From the NCBI RefSeq assembly GCF_029024105.1, contig NZ_CP118963.1, positions 682,001 through 746,000 on the forward strand: a stretch of DNA of 64,000 bases, written 5' to 3'. This stretch comes from Acinetobacter lwoffii (GTDB lineage Bacteria > Pseudomonadota > Gammaproteobacteria > Pseudomonadales > Moraxellaceae). The translations under genes and the position numbers were made by a program. The notes under the pieces are model-generated. The model had not been told where the DNA came from, did no database searches, and was given only the letters and a program-made list of their open reading frames with translations. Below, piece after piece: positions 8,979-17,129 of this stretch (within the stretch, counting starts at the first letter, position 1; each line of letters begins with the position of its first letter).

Positions 8979-9917
8979 TTAAATTAGGATTTCAGTAATT
9001 TGAGAAGAGTTAAGCAGGAAAATGTCTTTCTTGGTCTGAGGCTTATACAAGATACTTTTTAAGGCATAAGCTGTATGAAAGTCGCCCATCGAAACAACTA
9101 CACGGTTGTTGCTCATCGCACTTAGGCAGCTTTGATATATAAGTTGCATGACATAAGCTTGATAGCCACTAGTGGCTAAAAAAATGCGTTTAGAGAGATC
9201 TCTCGAGTAAATTTCTGGATCAAATGTAAGATTAAAGTTCTTTGCAATATATGAAGAGGTCTGTTTCAAAAAAGGATTAAGTGTCCCAGATTGATCTTTT
9301 AGATTTAAAGTCAAAGGCTTGAGTTGTAAAACACAAGAAAATCTACGTGCTAGTTGACTGTCAATAAAAAGATTATCTTGAATGATAGGTAACCCTACTA
9401 AACATATAGATATTTTAGTTTCATCAGCTAATGTCTTAATCCAGTTAGCGACATTTTCAGATGATTTATTCTTCTGGGCACTCGAGCTATAAATATGATG
9501 AAACTCATCAAGCATGATAAGTTGTGTCTTACATTCTTTTAGGAGAATGCGTAATCGATAGTTTAATTGCTCACTTGTACCTTTATGATCTGTACATCCC
9601 AGCTCTTCAAGCATTCGAATTGCTAAACTTTTAATAGTGATTGGTGAAGGAACAGGAAAGTAAAAGGCAGGTACTATTAACTTCTCAAAGTTATCTTCAA
9701 TACATTTATAAGGTTTATGCCTACTTTTAATAAGCTTACATATTGTAGATTTACCAACACCTCCTGCACCGAGCAACAAGGAGCCGATAGGTCGATTATC
9801 CATGTAACTCATTTGCATACATTCATCAATAGCTGTTAAAGCTTTTGAGAAATCAGAATGATGACAAATGAAATTCCGTAATTTAGATAGAGTTTCAATA
9901 TTTTTATTACTATTCAT
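8979..9917 (-). CDS. tnsC: TnsC/TniB-family AAA+ ATPase, transposition regulator
   Basis: ATP-dependent adaptor that links the target-bound TniQ to the transposase. Walker A is GAGGVGKST at residues 50-58; Walker B is LIMLDE with D137 and E138, followed by FHH as is common in this family. A sensor-like GLP comes later. At 312 residues it is shorter than Tn7 TnsC (about 555) and nearer to the TniB-like short form. Its start overlaps the end of tnsB by 8 bp, so the genes are translationally coupled. Confidence 0.9.
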   Translation of the reverse strand: MNSNKNIETLSKLRNFICHHSDFSKALTAIDECMQMSYMDNRPIGSLLLGAGGVGKSTICKLIKSRHKPYKCIEDNFEKLIVPAFYFPVPSPITIKSLAIRMLEELGCTDHKGTSEQLNYRLRILLKECKTQLIMLDEFHHIYSSSAQKNKSSENVANWIKTLADETKISICLVGLPIIQDNLFIDSQLARRFSCVLQLKPLTLNLKDQSGTLNPFLKQTSSYIAKNFNLTFDPEIYSRDLSKRIFLATSGYQAYVMQLIYQSCLSAMSNNRVVVSMGDFHTAYALKSILYKPQTKKDIFLLNSSQITEILI

Positions 9918-11799
9918 CGAAATTAACCTCCTCGTAGAAGAAATCGGTTAAGTCAGGGGGTAAATTGTCATATGTAAGATGATGGATCTCTTCTATATGA
10001 TTTGTGTGTGAGAGGATATCAATCTCGTCATTGTTTGAATTTGCTAGATTTAACCGATCTTCTTGCTGCTTAATCATCATTTGCAAGTCATTTTTGACTT
10101 GCCTAAAACGTGTCTTTTGATTGTTCAGTGTTTGGATTTTTAATAAAAAATTTAGGCGTGCTAGATATAACTGCTCTTCATTTTTGATTTCGTTTGGATC
10201 AGATTTATACTTTTCACGCAATATTTCCTTTGCTTCTAACCATTCAGCTAAAGTCAAATCTTTAGTCGCTTCTGGATAAATTGAGTCAGCTTGAATCAGA
10301 TTGTTTTTATCAAATGGGTCTTGTATATAAATAGAGTTTAAATCTAGTTGATTTACATAGATTGTGACTTTATCTTTGAAACGATGATTTAATGTGGCGA
10401 GGGCTTGGGATTTATATCTTAGACCTTTTAAGTTTATTTGCCCTTTGCTGATTCTATATCGAAAAACTGTCCGACATTTTCTTTCAATTTCTAATTCAGG
10501 AATGGTTAAAACAGGAAATATTTTAGACGCTTCTTGCCACATTTTTTCTGGTCTTTGATTTGTCCCTGAATGAACTCGCTTATGATATATGTTCTCAATC
10601 CATTCATTCACTAAATCTCTTAATATATCTAGTGTATAACAGGCATTTCCTACAGAATCATAATCTCCTCTATGGACTGGTGATGAGTATGTAGTACCCT
10701 TAAGTTTATGAATAATGCTCATATTTAATGATCTAAAAAAACTTTCAATATGAGCTTTATTATTGGGAGAGTATGGCTGTGATTCTGACTTAGTAATATT
10801 AAAATTATTACAAAAATTAGCTAAAGCATTATTATTAAACTCGCAACCATTGTCTGGGATTATTACTGTTGGAAGTCCTCCTGTTTTGTCGAGATGAGGT
10901 CTCATCAACATATTTTTAAGTGTAAGTAATGTTTTTGTTGCTGAGGGAGGTAGCATACATAAGTGCCAACCTACTATAGCTCGTGTATAGATATCTATCG
11001 CAATGCAAAGTTCTGGTCTACCAAGTACATTCCCATTTTTATCTAATATGATGCAATCAATCTCATGGGTATCCATTTGAACTATTGCGAGTAAACCAGG
11101 CGATACTAAGCTCTGACCTGATGCTTTAAATTTTTTACTTGCTTCTTTTGCTCCATTTTTATTCTTAAATACAATATAGGGATCAAGTCTCTCAAAACGC
11201 CGAGCTACAGTTCGTTCAGACGGTATTGTAGCATTTAGGTTAAGTGATAATATTCGATCTTTAATAATTACATGAGCATCACTTGGACTAAAATTTTCTC
11301 TTTCTTTAATGAAATCAGAAATAACTTCATTAATAATTTCCTCAATTTCAATCGGGAATCTTAAACTTCTGTTTCCACCAGCTCCTTGATAAAAACCATG
11401 AAATGAATCTGAGTTATCTCGATATATCTTTATGTACCGTGCCAAAGTGCTTGCAGATATTTTTCTAAGATTAGGATTTTCTTTGGTTATGTTTATAATT
11501 GCATTTTTCAAATGCTTGATCGAACATGGAATTTTGTTTGAAAAAACGTAGTTAAGATACTTGAAAATTTCCTCAATTGTCAGAGCTTTATTTTTGTGAA
11601 ATTGTGGAATGCTTAAATTAGTTAACTTTATATCTCCATTTAAGATTTTATTAATTAAATCATATTCAGTAAGAAAGTACATATTTCCACTAATGGAGTT
11701 AGAGTAGCGGATAGTTTCATTTTCTATATAGCATATTTCATAAAGTTCATCACGATATTTAAATCGATCACCAATTTTTAATTGAAAATTATTTTTCAT
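9910..11799 (-). CDS. tnsB: TnsB-like DDE transposase
   Basis: Catalytic transposase of the retroviral-integrase fold that binds the end repeats and joins the 3' ends to target DNA. The DDE triad is visible: D243 in QMDTHEID, D316 in IIPDNGCEF, and E352 in NNKAHIESFF. Helix-turn-helix DNA-binding regions precede it (about residues 75-205), and a beta-barrel Mu-type C-terminal region follows. The 629-residue length fits TnsB (Tn7: 702). It lies 2 bp after tnsA and overlaps tnsC. The likely binding sites are the TGACA-starting repeats at both ends. Confidence 0.92.
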   Translation of the reverse strand: MKNNFQLKIGDRFKYRDELYEICYIENETIRYSNSISGNMYFLTEYDLINKILNGDIKLTNLSIPQFHKNKALTIEEIFKYLNYVFSNKIPCSIKHLKNAIINITKENPNLRKISASTLARYIKIYRDNSDSFHGFYQGAGGNRSLRFPIEIEEIINEVISDFIKERENFSPSDAHVIIKDRILSLNLNATIPSERTVARRFERLDPYIVFKNKNGAKEASKKFKASGQSLVSPGLLAIVQMDTHEIDCIILDKNGNVLGRPELCIAIDIYTRAIVGWHLCMLPPSATKTLLTLKNMLMRPHLDKTGGLPTVIIPDNGCEFNNNALANFCNNFNITKSESQPYSPNNKAHIESFFRSLNMSIIHKLKGTTYSSPVHRGDYDSVGNACYTLDILRDLVNEWIENIYHKRVHSGTNQRPEKMWQEASKIFPVLTIPELEIERKCRTVFRYRISKGQINLKGLRYKSQALATLNHRFKDKVTIYVNQLDLNSIYIQDPFDKNNLIQADSIYPEATKDLTLAEWLEAKEILREKYKSDPNEIKNEEQLYLARLNFLLKIQTLNNQKTRFRQVKNDLQMMIKQQEDRLNLANSNNDEIDILSHTNHIEEIHHLTYDNLPPDLTDFFYEEVNFDE

Positions 11800-11801
11800 A
11801 A

Positions 11802-12485
11802 TTAAACTCCTAAAGTTTTTTTATAAAAAATAAAATAATCAGCAATCATCAAATCTAAATTGTTAGCATTCAGTAATTTATATAAATCCATTTTATTTTT
11901 GAAGTTTCTATTTCTAATGAGGGTGTCTGCTTTTTCTAAATCAATTTTATTTATTTTTTTATAATTTGCTCTTTGATAGCTGATACTTAATAAAAGACAG
12001 TCTTGTTTTGAAATAAGATTAGTACGATCAAAAGTTCTAAATTTAATCGAGTAACTATTTAAAATACTTTCTGCTAAATTAAATCTTGCAATGTTTTTTT
12101 CTGAAAGTGTATTTAAATTAGGTTTAATTTCATGAACTTCATATCCATTCAGTGTTTTTATAATGAAGTCGGGAATAATAAAATGTCGATCATTGATAAA
12201 GATCTGAACTGCTTGTGTTCTGTATTGAAGTACATCTTCATTACGCTCCAAAGCTATTGCATGGGCTAGTTCTAAATTACTTTCGAGGCATATTAACCCC
12301 TGATTTTTAACACTTGGAAAGAGGGATACACGACTACCTATACGTGATTTTACTCTACGTTCACCAATGAATTTTGATGATACATGAGTCTGTTTTTGAA
12401 AAGCTTCTTCAAATTTGATTAGTAGATTTTGATTAAGTTGATTAGTTTTCTGCTCTAGATAACTTGATTGCATAGTAGTTCTCAC
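11802..12485 (-). CDS. tnsA: TnsA-like endonuclease (5'-strand cleavage)
   Basis: Restriction-enzyme-fold nuclease that cuts the 5' strands so the element leaves the donor fully. Catalytic residues are recognisable: E72 in ESNLELAH, D106 in IIPDFII, and K121 in VHEIKP, matching the E-D-K set of TnsA. The C-terminal part is presumed to contact TnsC. At 227 residues it is close to Tn7 TnsA (273). The open frame starts with GTG at 12485; an ATG four codons later (position 12473) is an alternative, and neither has a strong ribosome site. It is the first gene of the tnsABC-tniQ operon. Confidence 0.87.
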   Translation of the reverse strand: MRTTMQSSYLEQKTNQLNQNLLIKFEEAFQKQTHVSSKFIGERRVKSRIGSRVSLFPSVKNQGLICLESNLELAHAIALERNEDVLQYRTQAVQIFINDRHFIIPDFIIKTLNGYEVHEIKPNLNTLSEKNIARFNLAESILNSYSIKFRTFDRTNLISKQDCLLLSISYQRANYKKINKIDLEKADTLIRNRNFKNKMDLYKLLNANNLDLMIADYFIFYKKTLGV

Positions 12486-12538
12486 ATTTTTTAGGATGAG
12501 ATAAAGCTTTGAGCAATTTTGATTTTATTGCCCAAGAC

Positions 12539-12567
12539 TTGACGGAACATTGCAATCAAGAGATACT
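12539..12567 (+). promoter_or_regulatory. Predicted sigma-70 promoter facing away from tnsA
   Basis: TTGACG (12539-12544), a 17-bp spacer and GATACT (12562-12567) form a good promoter match on the plus strand, divergent from tnsA. The predicted start is near 12574. The spacer holds the left arm of a 14-bp inverted repeat, so a bound repressor could block it. Confidence 0.55.
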
Positions 12568-12602
12568 AAAAACACGACTAGTTAGCTTTCTCTTGATTGC
12601 AA
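12550..12602. repeat. Perfect 14-bp inverted repeat, 25-bp spacer
   Basis: TTGCAATCAAGAGA at 12550-12563 is exactly inverted at 12589-12602. One arm sits in the promoter spacer, the other about 15 nt downstream of the predicted transcription start. This looks like a paired operator, possibly for the HTH protein at 12647-12838, or an RNA-level structure. Confidence 0.7.
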
Positions 12603-12640
12603 ACGGGTAGAGCGGATTCTATGAATCCGCTTTATTTTTT
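12574..12640 (+). ncRNA. Candidate short RNA antisense to the tnsA leader
   Basis: A predicted promoter just upstream and a strong terminator hairpin at its end define a transcript of roughly 67 nt with no ORF. It lies in the gap between tnsA and the HTH gene. It would be antisense to the tns leader if the tns operon is transcribed from further right. The analogy is to antisense control of transposases such as IS10. This is a prediction only. Confidence 0.4.
12611..12640 (+). terminator. Intrinsic terminator (plus strand) between tnsA and the HTH gene
   Basis: A 9-bp perfect stem AGCGGATTC / GAATCCGCT with a TAT loop is followed by TTTATTTTTT on the plus strand only. There is no plus-strand protein gene before it, which is why a short RNA is suspected. 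Confidence 0.8.
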
Positions 12641-12646
12641 CTTAAG

Positions 12647-12838
12647 TCATGTTTCTTTCTCCTCTGTAATTAAGCCAAGTGCGATAGCAATTCGTTTACT
12701 TTCACCACGTTTGGGCAAACGATTTGTATTGAGAATTCTATAAACTAACTCTCTTGAAAAATTATGTTTTAAGCTCCAGTCGGAAATTGTGATTCCAGCT
12801 TGCTCAAAATCATCTTTGATTTGCTGATTTGTTTTCAT
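12647..12838 (-). CDS. Small HTH DNA-binding protein, BcepMu gp16-like
   Basis: A 63-residue protein made almost entirely of a helix-turn-helix: DDFEQAGITISDWSLKHNFS, then a recognition helix RELVYRILNTNR and a final RIAIALGL helix. The pattern resembles the phage-associated BcepMu gp16 family of small DNA-binding proteins, by memory of that family. It lies upstream of tnsA in the same direction and next to a perfect 14-bp inverted repeat, so it is a reasonable candidate regulator of the tns operon. The start at 12838 is the only ATG that fits. Confidence 0.65.
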   Translation of the reverse strand: MKTNQQIKDDFEQAGITISDWSLKHNFSRELVYRILNTNRLPKRGESKRIAIALGLITEEKET

Positions 12839-12966
12839 GATAGTAGTAAAAATAATTAGAACTTAATCTAAAAATATAGGTTTTTTCTAGTTTTGCAAGG
12901 TTTTATTATAATGGATTAATTTATTTATTATTAATTAATAAAACATTAATTAAATATTATATTAAC

Positions 12967-13449
12967 TTAGTAAATAAATGAATCGATATCATTAATGATT
13001 TTGGAAATAATATTTTTATGATTTTCTAATCTTGATATTTTTTTGCTTCTATCTCTTATATAATTTTTAAAGCAATAATTAATTTCTGGTAATTGTTTGG
13101 ATAGTTCATTAGTTTCTTGAATTTCCAAGGTTTTTTCTAGCTGCTCTTGTTTAAGTAAGCTTAATTTTTTAGTTAATACTTTCACTGCTTTTTCTTTACA
13201 GTGAGTAATTCTAAAATCAGTTAATTTATCAGTTTCTGAATAAAATTGATTTCCTTCATCGTCATATTCTTTTCTTAAGTAGCCAAATTTCAATAATTGT
13301 TTAATTAAAGAATATGTTTGCCATTTTAGTGAATCAGGAGCACCTTCAAAGCGTATCCAAAGATCTTTAGGTTTGAACAAGAATAAGAGAATGCCATTCT
13401 CAATAACTACAAGAAACTGCTCTTTTAGAGGGTGCTTAATTTCAATCAT
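12967..13449 (-). CDS. Cargo protein of unknown function, 160 aa
   Basis: Not recognised. The N-terminal ~70 residues alternate hydrophobic strands and helices (FLVVIENGILLFLF, then WQTYSLIKQLLKFGYLRKEY), compatible with a winged-helix fold. Residues ~85-115 are a Lys/Glu/Leu-rich predicted coiled coil, and the C-terminus is basic and helical. There is no signal peptide. It is transcribed away from the Xre gene, and both share an intergenic region with two GGATTATAA palindromes. Composition is AT-rich like the rest of the element. It could be a regulator, but nothing decisive is visible. Confidence 0.6.
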   Translation of the reverse strand: MIEIKHPLKEQFLVVIENGILLFLFKPKDLWIRFEGAPDSLKWQTYSLIKQLLKFGYLRKEYDDEGNQFYSETDKLTDFRITHCKEKAVKVLTKKLSLLKQEQLEKTLEIQETNELSKQLPEINYCFKNYIRDRSKKISRLENHKNIISKIINDIDSFIY

Positions 13450-13475
13450 TTAAAGGTAATACGTAAAAATAAAGG

Positions 13476-13562
13476 GGATTATAATCCGTTTTTCTGTCTT
13501 ATTTAAGGTTTTATTTTTAAATATAAAATTTTAAAATCTAACGCTTATGAGGATTATAAGCC
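13476..13562. promoter_or_regulatory. Two related palindromes, candidate operators of the cargo Xre
   Basis: GGATTATAATCC (13476-13487) is a perfect 12-bp palindrome. GGATTATAAGCC (13551-13562) differs in one base. They lie 75 bp apart in the divergent region between the 160-aa gene and the Xre gene, the usual place for operators of an autoregulated Xre protein. Confidence 0.5.
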
Positions 13563-13590
13563 GTGGATACTTAGTCCTCAAAAATGAATA

Positions 13591-13615
13591 GTTCTATTCT
13601 TTATAGGAATAGAAC
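13591..13615 (+). promoter_or_regulatory. Hairpin covering the Xre ribosome-binding site
   Basis: GTTCTATTC (13591-13599) and GAATAGAAC (13607-13615) are a perfect 9-bp inverted repeat. The AGGA ribosome-binding site (13605-13608) is partly in the right arm and the ATG follows at 13618. It could be a protein operator or a structure that limits translation. Confidence 0.55.
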
Positions 13616-13617
13616 TT

Positions 13618-13830
13618 ATGAACGATTTAGCACAGAAAATTGGACATGCTATTCGGAATTGTCGAATTGAGCAGAAAATTACTCAAGAAAAATTAGCATT
13701 ACTTTGCAATATCGATCGTAGTTATGTGGGACGTATTGAGCGAGGAGAAGTAAATATCACGGTACTAAAGCTCTATGAGATTGCACAAATACTTAAAGTT
13801 GCACCACATGATTTGCTGCCTAAAGACTAA
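13618..13830 (+). CDS. Xre-family HTH regulator (controller-like)
   Basis: A 70-residue protein that is a single Cro/CI-type helix-turn-helix: KIGHAIRNCRIEQKITQEKL, then CNIDRSYVGRIERGEVNI and a last helix ending LPKD. Size and shape match controller proteins of restriction-modification systems and small transposon regulators. It precedes the hsd operon with one opposing gene between. A hairpin overlaps its ribosome site and two palindromes lie upstream, suggesting autoregulation. It probably times expression of the cargo, perhaps of the restriction genes; its target is not shown by the sequence. Confidence 0.85.
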   Translation: MNDLAQKIGHAIRNCRIEQKITQEKLALLCNIDRSYVGRIERGEVNITVLKLYEIAQILKVAPHDLLPKD

Positions 13831-13919
13831 TGAGGCTTCTAGCTATTTCTTGATTTACTATTATTTTTATAATTATCTATCTTGAAGATGAATAGTATGC
13901 GTTCAAAGATAGACTACTA

Positions 13920-14174
13920 TTAGGTAATAAAATCATTACCACGTTTTTTAATTTTGTAAGTCCCTCGGCTAGCAAACCTTTTCGCAAGATCTGGATTGCG
14001 TCCGGATAACTTTTTGACCGATACAGGTTCGCTATTGGGAGCTTTGTTCCATACGATATCATTCTTTACATAGAGTACTGTTCTAGTACGTGCAACTTCA
14101 ATAAAGCGTTTCTGAAGTACAAGAGCGGCAGCTTTAGCTATTTCACGTTCGTTCTCTGGGTTTTCAATTGTCAT
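13920..14174 (-). CDS. Small hypothetical protein, 84 aa
   Basis: Not recognised. It is basic and hydrophilic, with an N-terminal acidic helix (ENPENEREIAKAAALVLQKR), a central strand region (RTVLYVKNDIVWNKA) and a Lys/Arg-rich tail. No membrane segment or signal peptide. An AAGG lies about 10 nt before the ATG at 14174. An overlapping 61-codon frame on the same strand (13877-14062) has less protein-like composition and was left out. The gene faces away from hsdR. A nucleic-acid-binding role is possible from charge alone. Confidence 0.5.
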   Translation of the reverse strand: MTIENPENEREIAKAAALVLQKRFIEVARTRTVLYVKNDIVWNKAPNSEPVSVKKLSGRNPDLAKRFASRGTYKIKKRGNDFIT

Positions 14175-14693
14175 ATTTAAAACCTTAAATGGATTAAATT
14201 GGGTTAATAGTGTTATTCATATCCTTTGGGAGGGTTACCGTCACCCATTTAATTATAAAAATAATTAAATAAATATTCCTAGACTGTCATCATATCAACA
14301 ACATACCTGCCATGCCTATGAATAGCTTACTGTTGATGCGCAAATTGGCATGTTTTTTATGAAATTTTTTTCAAATTTCCTAATAAATTGAAAAATAAAA
14401 AAAGATCCAACATGTTTTTACTGTAATGAATTACTTCTTTGAGGTCTTTCATGAGATAGAATGTATTTAATAATATCTCCAATTTTTTGTGTACATTCCA
14501 ATGTATTATTAGGCCGTCGGCTATCTAATTGTGTATTGTTTCAATTCATTTTTGTTACTCACAAAACTTCTTTACATAGCTGTTCTAAAGATAAATTATT
14601 TTCATATACTGAAATTATTAACCTATTGATTAACTATCAATAGTTTTCAAAATTCATTATTCTAATTATAAGAATCAAATACATGGTTTTAGA
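14175..14693. other. 519-bp AT-rich region upstream of hsdR
   Basis: Long non-coding stretch between the 84-aa gene (leftward) and hsdR (rightward). It must contain the promoter for the hsdRMS-RT operon. A 60-codon plus-strand frame (14461-14643) lacks a ribosome site and protein-like composition. A small GGGT-TACCGTC-ACCC inverted repeat is present at about 14231-14245. I see no clear structured RNA but cannot exclude one. Confidence 0.45.
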
Positions 14694-17072
14694 ATGGATA
14701 AGAAGAAACTATCTGAACGAGATATATGTAGTAAATTTATCAATCCTGCCTTAGAACAAGCTGGATGGACTGCGCATCAAATTCGTGAAGAAGTAACTTT
14801 TACCAATGGTCAAATCATGGTACGTGGGAAGCTACATACTCGTGGTGAGCGAAAACGTGCCGATTATGTTCTTTACTATAAGAAAAATATTCCTTTAGCG
14901 ATTATTGAGGCTAAAGATAATAATCATAGTCTGGGAGCTGGTATGCAGCAGGCTTTAGCCTATGCTGATTGTTTACAAGTACCTTTTGTTTTTTCAAGTA
15001 ATGGCGATGGCTTTTTATTCCATGACCAAACGGGTCTATTTGGAAAAGTTGAGCAAGAGCTAGGATTGGATGAGTTTCCTTCCCCTGAGTATTTATGGAA
15101 ACTGTATGAGCAATATAAGGGTTTGACCACATCCGAATCTAAGAAAATCGTTGAATATCCTTACTATGATGATGGTTCTGGTAATATTCCTCGTTACTAC
15201 CAAGTTAATGCAATCAATAAAACGATAGAAGCGATTGCTCGGGGGCAAAATCGTATTTTACTTGTTATGGCAACAGGTACGGGGAAAACTTATACAGCTT
15301 TTCAAATCATATGGCGTTTATGGAAATCAGGTGCAAAGAAACGGATTTTATTTTTGGCAGACCGAAATATTTTAGTCGACCAAACTAAAAATAAAGATTT
15401 TAAACCCTTTGGGCAGCAAATGACTAAAATATCAAATCGTATGATTGATAAAAGTTATGAGATTTATCTTTCTCTTTATCAAGCAGTAACTGGTTCAGAA
15501 GAAGAAAAGAACATCTACAAGCAGTTTAGTCCTGAATTCTTTGACTTAATTGTGATTGATGAATGTCATCGAGGAAGTGCTAAAGAAGATTCATCATGGC
15601 GTGAAATTTTAGAATATTTTAGTTCAGCAACTCATGTGGGGTTAACAGCGACTCCAAAAGAAACCAAAGATACTTCAAACATTACTTATTTTGGTGATCC
15701 TGTTTATACCTATACGTTGAAAAAAGGTATTCAAGATGGTTTCCTGGCACCTTATAAAGTTGTGCGTATTGATATAGATAAAGACCTACAAGGATGGCGA
15801 CCAGAAAAAGGCAAGAAAGATCAACATGGTAATGAAATTACTGATCGCATCTATAATCTTAAAGATATGGATAAAGGGCTTGTTTTAAAGAGTCGTACAG
15901 AAATTGTTGCTCAAAAAATTACAGAGTTTTTGGTGAATACAGACCCTTATGCCAAGACAATTGTGTTCTGTGATGATATTGATCACGCAGAGCGTATGCG
16001 ACAAGCTTTAGCTAATTTGAACCTTGAACGAATCAAAGAAAATCGTAAATTTGTCATGCGTATTACTGGTGATGATAAAGAGGGTAAGGCTGAACTAGAT
16101 AACTTTATTAATCCTGAGGAACGTTATCCTGTCATAGCAACAACGTCTAAACTGATGACTACAGGCGTGGATTCACAAACGTGTAAATTGATTGTACTTG
16201 ATCAGCATATTAAATCCATGACTGAATTTAAACAAATGATTGGTCGTGGTACACGTATCAATGAAGAGTTTGGAAAAACTTGGTTTACGATAATGGATTT
16301 TAAAAAGGCGACTGAGCTTTTTAGTGATCCTGCTTTTGATGGTGATCCTGTTGTCATTTATGAACCTAAACCAGATGAACCTGTAGTACCACCCGATGAG
16401 CCAGATATTGGAGATGAAGGTGATGATTCAGATTATACCAATGATGATTCAACAATAGGTGGTACTTCTGGTGGTGAAGATACTGGTGGAGGTGATGCTG
16501 AACCACCGAGAAAATTCTATGTAAATGATGTTGCCGTTAATGTGATTGGAGAGCGGGTTCAGTTTTATGATAACGATGGAAAATTGGTTACGGAATCTCT
16601 GAAAGATTATACACGTCAGCATATTTTAAAAGACTATGAATCTTTAGATGCATTTTTAAGAAAATGGAAAGGTGCTGATAAGAAGTCACTCATAATTGAT
16701 GAGTTCAAAAAGCAGGGTGTAATTTTTGAAGCATTAGAGGATGAGGTTGGTAAAGATTTTGATCCTTTCGATATGATTTGCCATATTGCTTTTGATCAGC
16801 CAGCTTTAACTAAAAAAGAACGTGCTAACAATGTGCGCAAACGCAACTATTTCACCAAATATAATGATCAGGCTCGTCAGGTATTAGATGCATTACTAGA
16901 TAAATACGCAGATCAGGGGATTGAGCCAATTGAAGATGTAAAGATTTTACAAATTCCTCCGTTTAATCAAATGGGGTCAATCATTGAAATTATTCAGTCA
17001 TTTGGATCGCCTGAAGAATATACAAAAGCACTAAAAGAATTGGGTAATCAGCTTTACGATAATGTATCTTGA
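14694..17072 (+). CDS. hsdR: Type I restriction enzyme, R subunit (HsdR)
   Basis: Motor and nuclease subunit that translocates and cuts unmodified DNA as part of the R2M2S complex. The N-terminal nuclease motif is D57...E72-A-K74 (PD-(D/E)XK). The SF2 helicase has Walker A ATGTGKT (193-199), DECH (289-292), GLTATP, and a late motif around MIGRGTRINE. An acidic Pro/Gly/Asp-rich linker (about residues 555-605) joins a C-terminal domain thought to bind the methylase, as in EcoEI-type R subunits. At 792 residues it is of usual size for this subgroup. It is first in the operon; hsdM follows after 57 bp. Confidence 0.95.
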   Translation: MDKKKLSERDICSKFINPALEQAGWTAHQIREEVTFTNGQIMVRGKLHTRGERKRADYVLYYKKNIPLAIIEAKDNNHSLGAGMQQALAYADCLQVPFVFSSNGDGFLFHDQTGLFGKVEQELGLDEFPSPEYLWKLYEQYKGLTTSESKKIVEYPYYDDGSGNIPRYYQVNAINKTIEAIARGQNRILLVMATGTGKTYTAFQIIWRLWKSGAKKRILFLADRNILVDQTKNKDFKPFGQQMTKISNRMIDKSYEIYLSLYQAVTGSEEEKNIYKQFSPEFFDLIVIDECHRGSAKEDSSWREILEYFSSATHVGLTATPKETKDTSNITYFGDPVYTYTLKKGIQDGFLAPYKVVRIDIDKDLQGWRPEKGKKDQHGNEITDRIYNLKDMDKGLVLKSRTEIVAQKITEFLVNTDPYAKTIVFCDDIDHAERMRQALANLNLERIKENRKFVMRITGDDKEGKAELDNFINPEERYPVIATTSKLMTTGVDSQTCKLIVLDQHIKSMTEFKQMIGRGTRINEEFGKTWFTIMDFKKATELFSDPAFDGDPVVIYEPKPDEPVVPPDEPDIGDEGDDSDYTNDDSTIGGTSGGEDTGGGDAEPPRKFYVNDVAVNVIGERVQFYDNDGKLVTESLKDYTRQHILKDYESLDAFLRKWKGADKKSLIIDEFKKQGVIFEALEDEVGKDFDPFDMICHIAFDQPALTKKERANNVRKRNYFTKYNDQARQVLDALLDKYADQGIEPIEDVKILQIPPFNQMGSIIEIIQSFGSPEEYTKALKELGNQLYDNVS

Positions 17073-17129
17073 GTAGTTGGTCTGATAAACTCACGTACAA
17101 ATTTGATACTGTTGATTTGAAGTCTAGCT

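Noticed and set aside
13877..14062. 61-codon minus-strand frame overlapping the 84-aa gene
   Set aside because: It overlaps the better-supported frame 13920-14174, which has an upstream ribosome site.
14461..14643. 60-codon plus-strand frame upstream of hsdR
   Set aside because: No ribosome-binding site and poor protein-like composition; treated as non-coding.
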